From: JAABSQ01 sp964573705
GTDB taxonomy: Bacteria > Desulfobacterota > Desulfobacteria > Desulfobacterales > Desulfococcaceae
Assembly (NCBI GenBank): GCA_964573705.1
Contig: CAZNLT010000003.1
Span: 9,653 to 73,652 of the forward strand
Direction: 5' to 3'
DNA length: 64,000 bases
Under the pieces are notes generated by a model, which saw only the letters and a program-made list of their open reading frames with translations, was not told the DNA's origin and searched no databases. How positions within the stretch are numbered: position 1 is the stretch's first letter; the number at the start of each line of letters is the position of its first letter. Position numbers and translations under genes: made by a program. Shown one piece after another: positions 37,052-44,539 of this stretch.

Positions 37052-38704
37052 ATGGAACAAACCCGACTCATCATCGCCATAGCGCTCTCATTTTTTGTTT
37101 TTCTGGTGTGGAATCTTCTGTTCGTCGACCCGACCCCGGTATCACCGCCGCCGCCCCAGGCGACCCACGACGTGGACAGGGTTCGCCCCGAAACACCGGT
37201 GACCCCGGTGCCGGAAACCCCTCACGTCACCGTCCCGGCGGAAACGCCCGAAATTCCGGATCACCCGCCGAGAATCATCACCGTCCACACCCCGCTATAC
37301 ACGGTCAAGATCTCCGAAACGGGCGCCATGTTCGACAGCTACACCCTGGCCCGGTATCAGGAGACGACAGACCCCGACTCCCCTTTGAAAGATCTGATCC
37401 CCGCCGTTCTTCCGGGGGGATCGGTCATGGCCGGGTTCACCGGCGGCAGCCTCGAAAACCTTGACCGAGCGGCCTTTGCCGCAGATATCGAAGAGGATAC
37501 CCTCACTGTTAAAGACGGGCCTCGGACCATCCGGTTTTCATGGACGGCTCCCGAAGGGGGTCGATTCGAAAAGGTGTTCACCTTTTCTCCGACGACCTAC
37601 CTCATCGACCTGGATGTGGCCGTTCAGAATACAACCTCCGTACCGATTCAAGGGAAAATGTGGGTGTCGTTATCCGATTATGCCCCCGAAGCCAGCCGTG
37701 GATACGGATTCGAAGGCCCCAGCGCCCTGATCAACAATTCAGTGGAGCAGATCAAGATTAAAGACATCGAAGACCAGAGCCTCTATTCCGGGGTGCTGGC
37801 ATGGATTGCCCTTCAGAGCCGCTATTTTATCACCAGCATCATTCCGAAAAATCCGGTGGAAGCGGATATGAAGCTCATCGAACAACCCGACAACGTGGTG
37901 GAAAATCGATTGATGGGCCCCCTCGAAACGGTTCCGCCGAATACCCGCCTGAGCCGCAATTTCGATCTTTTTTTCGGGCCCAAAAGCCTTCAGGTCTTAT
38001 CCCAATACGAAAATGGATTGGAGCGGGTGGTCCATTTCGGGATGTTCGATTTCATTGCCAAGCCGTGCCTCTGGCTGATGAATTTTCTGTACAGCTTTAT
38101 CCCCAACTACGGTATCGCCATCATCATTCTAACGACGATTATTAAACTCTTGCTGTGGCCCCTCGGCAACAAGAGCTACAAGTCGATGAATGAAATGAAA
38201 AAGATTCAGCCCCTGATGGCGGAAATCCGGGAAAAATACAAAAACGACAAAAAAAAAATGAATGAAGAGCTGATGGGTCTGTACAAAATCTACAAGGTCA
38301 ATCCGGTGGGCGGCTGTCTGCCCATGGCCCTTCAGATTCCGGTATTCTTCGCCCTCTATCGAATGCTCTATGAATCCATCGAACTGAGACACGCGCCGTT
38401 TGTAGGCTGGATCGATGATCTCTCCGCACCGGACCGGCTTTTTCAGTTCGACCTGGCCATTCCGATGATGCAACCGCCCTACGGCATTCCGGTGTTGACC
38501 ATTGTCATGGGAGCCACCATGTTGTTACAACAGAAGATGTCCCCTCCTCCCGGAGATCCCGCCCAAGCCAAAATGATGATGTTCATGCCGATCCTGTTTA
38601 CGGTCATTTTTATCAACTTTCCGGCAGGCCTGGTGCTGTACTGGCTGGTGAACAACATCCTCTCCATCTCGCAGCAGTATTACATTTCCAAGAAACATGC
38701 TTAA
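37052..38704 (+). CDS. yidC: membrane protein insertase YidC
   Basis: The 550-residue protein is a Gram-negative-type YidC: TM1 at residues 5-24, a proline-rich linker, a large periplasmic beta-domain, and the conserved insertase core (NYGIAIIILTTIIKLLLWPL, GCLPMALQIPVFFALYRMLY, PAGLVLYWLVNNILSISQQY). It inserts and folds inner-membrane proteins alone or with Sec. AGGAGAGG precedes the ATG. Confidence 0.97.
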   Translation: MEQTRLIIAIALSFFVFLVWNLLFVDPTPVSPPPPQATHDVDRVRPETPVTPVPETPHVTVPAETPEIPDHPPRIITVHTPLYTVKISETGAMFDSYTLARYQETTDPDSPLKDLIPAVLPGGSVMAGFTGGSLENLDRAAFAADIEEDTLTVKDGPRTIRFSWTAPEGGRFEKVFTFSPTTYLIDLDVAVQNTTSVPIQGKMWVSLSDYAPEASRGYGFEGPSALINNSVEQIKIKDIEDQSLYSGVLAWIALQSRYFITSIIPKNPVEADMKLIEQPDNVVENRLMGPLETVPPNTRLSRNFDLFFGPKSLQVLSQYENGLERVVHFGMFDFIAKPCLWLMNFLYSFIPNYGIAIIILTTIIKLLLWPLGNKSYKSMNEMKKIQPLMAEIREKYKNDKKKMNEELMGLYKIYKVNPVGGCLPMALQIPVFFALYRMLYESIELRHAPFVGWIDDLSAPDRLFQFDLAIPMMQPPYGIPVLTIVMGATMLLQQKMSPPPGDPAQAKMMMFMPILFTVIFINFPAGLVLYWLVNNILSISQQYYISKKHA

Positions 38705-38720
38705 ACGGAGGTGAGTGAAC

Positions 38721-39683
38721 ATGTCATCTTGTTTGGAATTCGAAGGCAAGGTCGTCGAAAAGGCGCTTCAGAAAGCATCCGAAACCCTGAATATTCCCAA
38801 AGACAAAATCAGGTACAGCGTGGTCTCTTACGGCTCTTCCGGCATTTTCGGCCTGGTCGGAGCCAAAAAGGCCAAAATCTGCGTGACCTTGCCGCCCGAC
38901 AAATCAAAAACCAGATCGAAAACCGGTTCTTGTCTTGATAAAAAATCGGTCCCCTCCCCTGCTGCGGAATCGGCACCGGCTTCCGACGGCAAATCGGCTT
39001 CCGCGCCCGCCGAACCTTTTGAAGAATCATTATCCGAACCGACCCACCGCAGCGCCTCCGCCCTGGTGCGGGAAGCGTTCGATCTTCCCCCTGAATCGGC
39101 CGAAACGGATGAAGATGCCGCTTCTTTCGAAGTAGAAACTGCGGAGGCGAAACCCGAAATCGAACCAACGCCGACCGAACCATCAACTCCGGTATCGGAA
39201 CCGGAAGACACAGATGCTGACGAAGCGCTGGCTCTCGGCCGGGAAGCGCTTCAGCGGATTATCGATTTGATCACCACCGATGCCGAAATCCAGGTGGAAA
39301 AAAGCGAGGATCGGTATCTGCTCAATGTACAGGGGGGAAATCCCGGAGTGCTGATCGGCAAGAAGGGTCAAACCCTGGAAGCCATTCAATACCTGGTTGA
39401 AAAAATCGTCAACCGGCACAGCGACGAACGCATCCGCATTCAGGTGGATGTAGAAGGGTACTTGGAAAACCGCCGCTCGAACCTGCGGAATCTGGCCAAA
39501 CGCCTTGCAGACAAAACCAAACACAACGGCAAGCCCTCGACTCTTGGCCAAATGAACGCACATGATCGCCGAATCGTTCATCTTGCATTAAAAGATGACA
39601 CCGAGATCCGTACCCAAAGTATCGGCGAAGGCTTCTATCGGAAGCTGGTGATTTTTCCGAAGAAAAAGAAGAAGCGCACCTGA
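38721..39683 (+). CDS. jag: Jag/KhpB family RNA-binding protein
   Basis: The 320-residue protein has a Jag N-terminal domain (LEFEGKVVEKALQKASETLN, YGSSGIFGLVGAKKAKI), an acidic, proline- and alanine-rich linker (~75-170), a KH domain (GKKGQTLEAIQYLVEKIVNR), and an R3H domain (MNAHDRRIVHLALKDD). It binds RNA and is tied to cell-envelope and elongation control in several bacteria. The GGAGGTGA box fits the ATG at 38721 better than the upstream GTG. Confidence 0.93.
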   Translation: MSSCLEFEGKVVEKALQKASETLNIPKDKIRYSVVSYGSSGIFGLVGAKKAKICVTLPPDKSKTRSKTGSCLDKKSVPSPAAESAPASDGKSASAPAEPFEESLSEPTHRSASALVREAFDLPPESAETDEDAASFEVETAEAKPEIEPTPTEPSTPVSEPEDTDADEALALGREALQRIIDLITTDAEIQVEKSEDRYLLNVQGGNPGVLIGKKGQTLEAIQYLVEKIVNRHSDERIRIQVDVEGYLENRRSNLRNLAKRLADKTKHNGKPSTLGQMNAHDRRIVHLALKDDTEIRTQSIGEGFYRKLVIFPKKKKKRT

Positions 39684-39713
39684 ATTCGACCAACCACCAA
39701 ATCGCAGGGAAGA

Positions 39714-39751
39714 AGAGGCAAGCGGCCCGAGGCCCTTGCCTCTGTTTTTTT
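39714..39751 (+). terminator. intrinsic terminator after jag
   Basis: A perfect 9-bp stem (39714-39722/39735-39743) with an inner GGCC/GGCC pairing is followed by seven T at 39745-39751. It closes the rpmH-jag transcript; mnmE starts 20 bases later. Confidence 0.85.
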
Positions 39752-39770
39752 GATCTGTAAGGAATACCCA

Positions 39771-41180
39771 TTGGATAAAACGCAATCCACTATCGCCGCC
39801 ATTGCCACCCCAGCCGGAAGCGGGGGCATTGGGATTATCAAAATTTCCGGTACTCGATCCTCCTACATTGCAGGACGCCTATTCCGCCGGGGACATTCAA
39901 AGAACGGTGAGCGCGTTTCGATTCCAAAAGAGGAATGGGAAACCCACCGGTTCTACTACGGGCATATTATCGATCCGGATACCCGACAAATGATCGATGA
40001 AGTCATGATCGTTCTGATGCGGGGGCCCCGCTCCTATACCCGGGAGGATGTGGTGGAAATTCATCTTCACTCCGGACCAGCGGTGTTGCGGGCGGTATTG
40101 GAACGGGTTTTGGACTGCGGCGCTGTCTTGGCCGAACCCGGCGAATTCACCAAACGCGCATTTCTGAACGGTCGAATCGACCTAACCCAAGCCGAGGGAA
40201 TCATTGACCTGATCCATGCCCGAACCGAGCGGTCCCGGGAAGTCGCCGCCGTTCAGGTCCAGGGGGAGATGGCCGAACGTATTGTCACCATTCGCCGGAA
40301 GCTGATGGAAATTTTGGCTGAACTGGAGGGCGCCATCGATTTTCCCGATGATGTCGATGACGCGCTGGATTTTATTGAACTGTCGAATCGTCTACACGCG
40401 GAGGTGATCCATCCTTTAGGCTGCTTACTTCAACAATCCGAAAGCGGCCGTTTTATCAGGGACGGCCTGAAAGTGGTCATCGCTGGCAAACCGAATGTCG
40501 GAAAATCGAGTCTCATGAACCGGCTGATGGGAACGGAAAGGGCCATTGTCACACCCATTCCCGGGACCACTCGGGATGCCATTGAAGACAGCACTTCTAT
40601 TCAGGGAATTCCCGTGGTTTTCACCGACACCGCCGGCCTTCACGACACTCATGACCCGGTAGAGCGCATGGGGGTTGAACGGGCTTACCGTCTTATTGGA
40701 GATGCCGATCTCGTTTTGTGGATGACCGAGGCCCACGCGCCGATTACAGAAGAAGATTGTGGCTTTGTGGAATGGTTTCCACATCAGAAGATGATTTGGG
40801 TACTGAACAAATCCGACTTATTGAACCAATCAGATTCTATCGGTTTCCCAGAGCGGTACGCATCCATGCCCCGCTTGGTGGTATCCGCCAAGGAAAACAT
40901 CGGGATCGACTCAGTGAAAAACCAAATCGCTGAGATGTGTATCCAATCTGAACTCTTGACTGAAAATCCGATTGTGCCGAACCTTCGGCAAAAGAAGCGT
41001 ATTGAGGCGGGGTTGCATCATGCAAAAGCCGCTGATGAAGGCTTACATACGGAGACCCCTCCTGAACTTCTCACCATTGATCTTCAAGCCGCCCTCGATG
41101 CTTTGGGCGAGGTTATCGGCATCACTTTTCGTGAAGATCTTCTGGATCAGATTTTTCGCCGCTTCTGCATCGGAAAATAG
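39771..41180 (+). CDS. mnmE: tRNA modification GTPase MnmE (TrmE)
   Basis: The 469-residue protein has the folate-binding N domain (IAAIATPAGSGGIGIIKISG), the central helical domain, a G domain with GKPNVGKSSLMN (~238), GTTRD, DTAGLHDT and NKSD, and the C-terminal catalytic motif FCIGK. With MnmG it forms cmnm5U34 in tRNA. The start is a TTG: the one at 39771 has AAGGA 7 bases before it, whereas the in-frame TTG at 39750 lies in the terminator T run. GC content falls within this gene compared with the preceding genes. Confidence 0.95.
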   Translation: MDKTQSTIAAIATPAGSGGIGIIKISGTRSSYIAGRLFRRGHSKNGERVSIPKEEWETHRFYYGHIIDPDTRQMIDEVMIVLMRGPRSYTREDVVEIHLHSGPAVLRAVLERVLDCGAVLAEPGEFTKRAFLNGRIDLTQAEGIIDLIHARTERSREVAAVQVQGEMAERIVTIRRKLMEILAELEGAIDFPDDVDDALDFIELSNRLHAEVIHPLGCLLQQSESGRFIRDGLKVVIAGKPNVGKSSLMNRLMGTERAIVTPIPGTTRDAIEDSTSIQGIPVVFTDTAGLHDTHDPVERMGVERAYRLIGDADLVLWMTEAHAPITEEDCGFVEWFPHQKMIWVLNKSDLLNQSDSIGFPERYASMPRLVVSAKENIGIDSVKNQIAEMCIQSELLTENPIVPNLRQKKRIEAGLHHAKAADEGLHTETPPELLTIDLQAALDALGEVIGITFREDLLDQIFRRFCIGK

Positions 41181-41341
41181 GCCATGATCATCTTTTCAGG
41201 CCAACCCAGGATATTTTTTTCCGCCCGGCAAGGGCTTGCTTTCGCTCCATCAGCATCCCACCGGACCGGGAAAACTTTCTGCGGCGCCTTATCTATGATA
41301 TTCAGGCTCGTCGGATCCAATAAGTAAGACGGGAAAGTAAG

Positions 41342-41357
41342 TGTTCCACGTGGAACA
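41342..41357. promoter_or_regulatory. parS centromere-like site
   Basis: TGTTCCACGTGGAACA is a perfect 16-base palindrome identical in form to bacterial parS sites (consensus TGTTNCACGTGNAACA) bound by ParB for chromosome segregation. Its place just after mnmE in the origin-proximal gene set fits. I noticed only this copy in the window. Confidence 0.88.
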
Positions 41358-41390
41358 TCATAGCAATTCGAAAGCGGATATGATAAAATC

Positions 41391-41490
41391 NNNNNNNNNN
41401 NNNNNNNNNNNNNNNNNNNNNNNNNNNNNNNNNNNNNNNNNNNNNNNNNNNNNNNNNNNNNNNNNNNNNNNNNNNNNNNNNNNNNNNNNN
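41391..41490. other. assembly gap of 100 N
   Basis: Exactly 100 N, probably a placeholder for a gap of unknown length. Genes often found next to mnmE and parS (rsmG, parA, parB) could be hidden here, so their absence from this window means nothing. Confidence 0.98.
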
Positions 41491-41491
41491 T

Positions 41492-41605
41492 GGCATTCCG
41501 TTTTGGCCCGAAACGATGATCAAAGCCAAAGAAGCGATTTTGACAACCCTGAAAAGAGTGAAACAAATAACGGCACAGCTGGTTAAAATTGTGCCAAGGA
41601 CATAA
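41492..41605 (+). CDS. 3' fragment of an unidentified gene cut by the gap
   Basis: A frame open from the gap ends at TAA 41603-41605, 12 bases before the next gene. It reads about 37 residues, beginning GIPFWPETMIKAKEAIL and continuing as a basic amphipathic helix (TTLKRVKQITAQL). It looks like real coding sequence, but it is too short to assign. Confidence 0.4.
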   Translation, partial: GIPFWPETMIKAKEAILTTLKRVKQITAQLVKIVPRT

Positions 41606-41617
41606 AAGGAGCACCTG

Positions 41618-42322
41618 ATGTCGATTGATTTTGCCCCATTTTTTAAACAATATGAATCTTTGTTAAAGACTGCGGATTCCGTATTCGAGCGTATGAAAAA
41701 GGAATACCCGGATTGCGTTGCATGTAAAGAAGGATGTGCCGATTGTTGCAAGGCGCTTTTTGATTTAACCCTGATAGAAGCCCTGTATATCAACCATCAT
41801 TTCAGCAAAGCCTTTGAAAAGCGACTGGAGAAAAAGACGGCTTTGATAGAAAAAGCCAACCGAGCGGATCGTGAAGTTTATAGGATCAAAAAGCGAGCGT
41901 ATAAGGAATTGGAGGAGGGAAGACCGGAGGAAGATATTCTGGCCGATTTGGCCAGAGAACGGGTCCCGTGCCCGCTTTTGAATTCAGAAGAGCGTTGCGA
42001 TCTTTATGAATTTCGCCCCATCACCTGCCGCTTTTATGGTATTCCAACCGCCATCGGGGGGCAAGGGCATACCTGCGGTATATCCAATTTCGTCAAAGGC
42101 GAACAGTATCCGACGGTAAACCTGGATATCATTCACAAACGCCTGTACGAAATATCCGAGGAGGTGGTACGAGCGCTACACACCAAGCACATTAAAATGG
42201 CGGAAGTTCTGGTCCCCTTGTCTATGGCCATGTTGACGGTCTACGATGATGAATACCTGGGAATCATCAAAAATGAGGAAGCGGACCAGGAACTTCAGAA
42301 AAAAGGAGAGGGAAATGGATAA
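41618..42322 (+). CDS. YkgJ-type cysteine-cluster protein (second copy)
   Basis: The 234-residue protein has C-x2-C-x3-GC-x2-CC in DCVACKEGCADCCKALFDLT, then C in RVPCPLLNSEERCDLYEFRP, ITCRFYGIPTA and GHTCGISNF. This is the same family as 17610-18158 but longer, with a charged helical insert between the two clusters. A metal or Fe-S role is inferred. AAAGGAGCACCTG precedes the ATG. It overlaps the next gene by 8 bases. Confidence 0.8.
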   Translation: MSIDFAPFFKQYESLLKTADSVFERMKKEYPDCVACKEGCADCCKALFDLTLIEALYINHHFSKAFEKRLEKKTALIEKANRADREVYRIKKRAYKELEEGRPEEDILADLARERVPCPLLNSEERCDLYEFRPITCRFYGIPTAIGGQGHTCGISNFVKGEQYPTVNLDIIHKRLYEISEEVVRALHTKHIKMAEVLVPLSMAMLTVYDDEYLGIIKNEEADQELQKKGEGNG

Positions 42323-42668
42323 TTTTTCCCCCGAGGAGATCAAGAATCGGAAAAAGGCGGTCTTTGAAAGCATGTCTCCAAGGCGCCAAAAGCACATTCT
42401 AAAAAGAGGGTATGAAAAATGGGACCCTTTCCAAGAGCCCAAAGACCCCATCGAGATTCGAAGAGATCCGTCCAAACGAACCACCCACATGCTGGTTCAG
42501 GAATTTCTCCAATCCAGGACCCATGAGGAATACAGCAATTCCTATGGTTCGGGCGTTTTGGAAATGGCCCTGGGCCTCATCAACGAAGATGATCGCTACC
42601 GGGGGATGTATGAGTTTTCCTGCTGGTACCGGGAACTACTGAAAAAAGAAGGTCATGTGAAAGAATGA
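42315..42668 (+). CDS. small conserved-looking protein of unknown function
   Basis: I do not recognise this 117-residue, charged, probably cytoplasmic protein. It starts MDNFSPEEIKNRKKAVFESM, has a basic region SPRRQKHILKRGYEKWDPF, and ends with ALGLINEDDRYRGMYEFSCW. An AAAGGAGAGGG ribosome site lies inside the end of the upstream YkgJ gene, and the reading frames overlap, so the two are probably co-translated and may work together. Confidence 0.7.
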   Translation: MDNFSPEEIKNRKKAVFESMSPRRQKHILKRGYEKWDPFQEPKDPIEIRRDPSKRTTHMLVQEFLQSRTHEEYSNSYGSGVLEMALGLINEDDRYRGMYEFSCWYRELLKKEGHVKE

Positions 42669-42705
42669 TCCGCCCATCCTGATGTCGGGGGCAGGGTACC
42701 AGAAC

Positions 42706-42747
42706 AAAAAAGGCGCCCGGCCCTTCGACATATTTTCCGGCGACGCC
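42706..42747 (-). terminator. probable terminator of the secreted-protein gene
   Basis: On the minus strand GGCG and CCGG arms (42744-42747/42712-42715 and 42737-42740/42717-42720) pair and are followed by six T (42706-42711). The stem is imperfect, with a 3-base bulge. Confidence 0.45.
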
Positions 42748-42764
42748 CACCTTTTACCCTCCTG

Positions 42765-44423
42765 CTACTGTTCAGGCTGTTCTTCAATCCTCGTAGGATA
42801 TAAATACACGCCATGGGGCTTCCCGCCAAAAACGGGCACTCGGCCGTAAGCTTTTCCGCCGTATGCCGCCAAGTTAAGATGATGCCAGGTAACACCGGAC
42901 GCCAAATCATCCCTCGATGAGGTTGGAGTATTCTTCTCCGAACCCACCCACTGGACCATCAAAGTTAAAGAAATTGCCTTTCCGGACCGATTCGTGAGTT
43001 CAAATTCGATGAAATACCAAGGAAATTTGCCTGAATTCCTGGAATCTCCAGCCGTTCCGGTTCCGGGTCGAAGTGTTCCATTTGCATCGTCGCCGATAAA
43101 ACGAGGATTCTTTGTAATGGAATGCCGAAGAGAGATTCGCTTTTCATTTAAAAACCGCCCGGCCAGCAGGTTCAGGGGAATAGCCTCCGGATAAATTCTG
43201 GCACGTTTGAGTAGTTGAAAGTAAATCCCCTCCGTCAAAGGAAAAGAGTTCAGTTGAAGGGTCTTACGAAACCGTTCATATGCCTCAGGCGCCGCATTCC
43301 TGAAATCGTACTGGAAAATAGCCCGGTCTCTGGTGACAAACAGTCTGCCGTCATGAATTGTAAACGGGCCGCTCTTCATTTGGACATGGGCCAATCGTTT
43401 GAATTCATGAAGTTCATAAAAAAGAAACCCTTGATCATGCGCCAGCCCGACCACCAGAATATCTCCGGTCTGATTGGCCAATACACGATCCCTGGCAATC
43501 CCCACATCGAGAATAGGAAGCCCGGTCGTGCGTTCCTTTGGAGTTGTTGGAGTGGAACCTAAATCACGAACCAAAAATTGATGTCCGCGAAATTCCACCA
43601 GATGATGGTCCTGGATATACACCGCTGAATTTTTAATGAGTTTCGGTTGAACCTTCTCCAGGACCGCCGACTCCAGACCCCAGCGGAAAAGATGAGATTC
43701 TCCGACACCGATCAGTCGATCATCCAAAACGGCGAGGCCTTGAATACATTCCTCCGGTGCGGGTTTTGCCGCATTCCAATTCGAGTGATCGACCCGGTAG
43801 GTTTTGACATATTCGATATCCGGGTTCACCCTCCATTCATTCACGATGCCGCCACAGGCGCCCAGAAAAAGAGAAGAATCCTCAACGGAGGCCCCGCTGA
43901 TGAGATTGCCTTCCGGTAACGACAGGGTGCGCCAACGATCGGTTTGAACATTCCAGAGGGCGGCGGTACTCGTATTCCGACCGGTACCGCTCAATAGAAT
44001 TCGATCCCCGAAAACGGCTCGGACCCCGCCCCGATACCTTGAGATCCGTTCATTTCGCAAAATTCTTTTCAATTTCAGCGAATCGGCAACAAAAACATGA
44101 ACTCCGTCTCTTTTCGCCCCGGTCTCGGTTTCACAGAAAACCCATATTTCGCCGTTCACAGAGAACGGCCGACTGCATCGGCCGTTCGGTAAAGGATACT
44201 TAATCACATTCCGGTTGTTGGCCTCCAGAATCGCATCGATTTCCTTCCACATTCCGAGGGATACGTAGGTAGTGAACGGAACTTCATATCGATCGATCTC
44301 CCCGTTTTCCAGGGATTGTTCAAGCCGTTCACGTTTAAAAAGAAAATCGGACGCTGAAACACAATTTCCGGGAAACAGACAGATCAAGAGAAGAAAAATC
44401 GAGAAGAGAAGAAATGGGCGCAT
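42765..44423 (-). CDS. secreted protein of unknown function, possibly beta-propeller
   Basis: This 552-residue protein has a signal peptide (FLLFSIFLLLICLFPGNCVS) and no later membrane segment. The middle is beta-rich, with recurring short units of the kind GGVRAVFGDRILLSG, ISGASVEDSSLFLGACGG and IQGLAVLDDRLIGVGES that suggest propeller-like blades. The last ~120 residues are a separate beta-domain (WYFIEFELTNRSGKAISLTL). I do not recognise the family. It has its own promoter and lies alone between convergent genes. Confidence 0.6.
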   Translation of the reverse strand: MRPFLLFSIFLLLICLFPGNCVSASDFLFKRERLEQSLENGEIDRYEVPFTTYVSLGMWKEIDAILEANNRNVIKYPLPNGRCSRPFSVNGEIWVFCETETGAKRDGVHVFVADSLKLKRILRNERISRYRGGVRAVFGDRILLSGTGRNTSTAALWNVQTDRWRTLSLPEGNLISGASVEDSSLFLGACGGIVNEWRVNPDIEYVKTYRVDHSNWNAAKPAPEECIQGLAVLDDRLIGVGESHLFRWGLESAVLEKVQPKLIKNSAVYIQDHHLVEFRGHQFLVRDLGSTPTTPKERTTGLPILDVGIARDRVLANQTGDILVVGLAHDQGFLFYELHEFKRLAHVQMKSGPFTIHDGRLFVTRDRAIFQYDFRNAAPEAYERFRKTLQLNSFPLTEGIYFQLLKRARIYPEAIPLNLLAGRFLNEKRISLRHSITKNPRFIGDDANGTLRPGTGTAGDSRNSGKFPWYFIEFELTNRSGKAISLTLMVQWVGSEKNTPTSSRDDLASGVTWHHLNLAAYGGKAYGRVPVFGGKPHGVYLYPTRIEEQPEQ

Positions 44424-44487
44424 TCGGTTATCCGTGAAGTGCCGGTTGAAAACGGTTCCCGCCTATGGAACAAGAACTCCTCCAATC

Positions 44488-44516
44488 GATATAGAGAACC
44501 CGGACAGAGGAGTCAA
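44488..44516 (-). promoter_or_regulatory. candidate sigma-70 promoter of the secreted-protein gene
   Basis: On the minus strand TTGACT (44511-44516), 17 bases, then TATATC (44488-44493), about 65 bases before the start codon at 44423. Confidence 0.5.
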
Positions 44517-44539
44517 TAAGGAAAGAAAACAGAAAAGAA

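Larger units (their letters stand above)
41181..41617. other. intergenic region with parS and the assembly gap
   Basis: After mnmE I see no complete gene up to the next ATG at 41618. The region holds the parS site at 41342-41357, a short stretch that may be the start of a gene (the frame through parS reads VFHVEHHSN, and another ATG occurs at 41380), the N run, and the tail of a gene after the gap. Confidence 0.6.
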
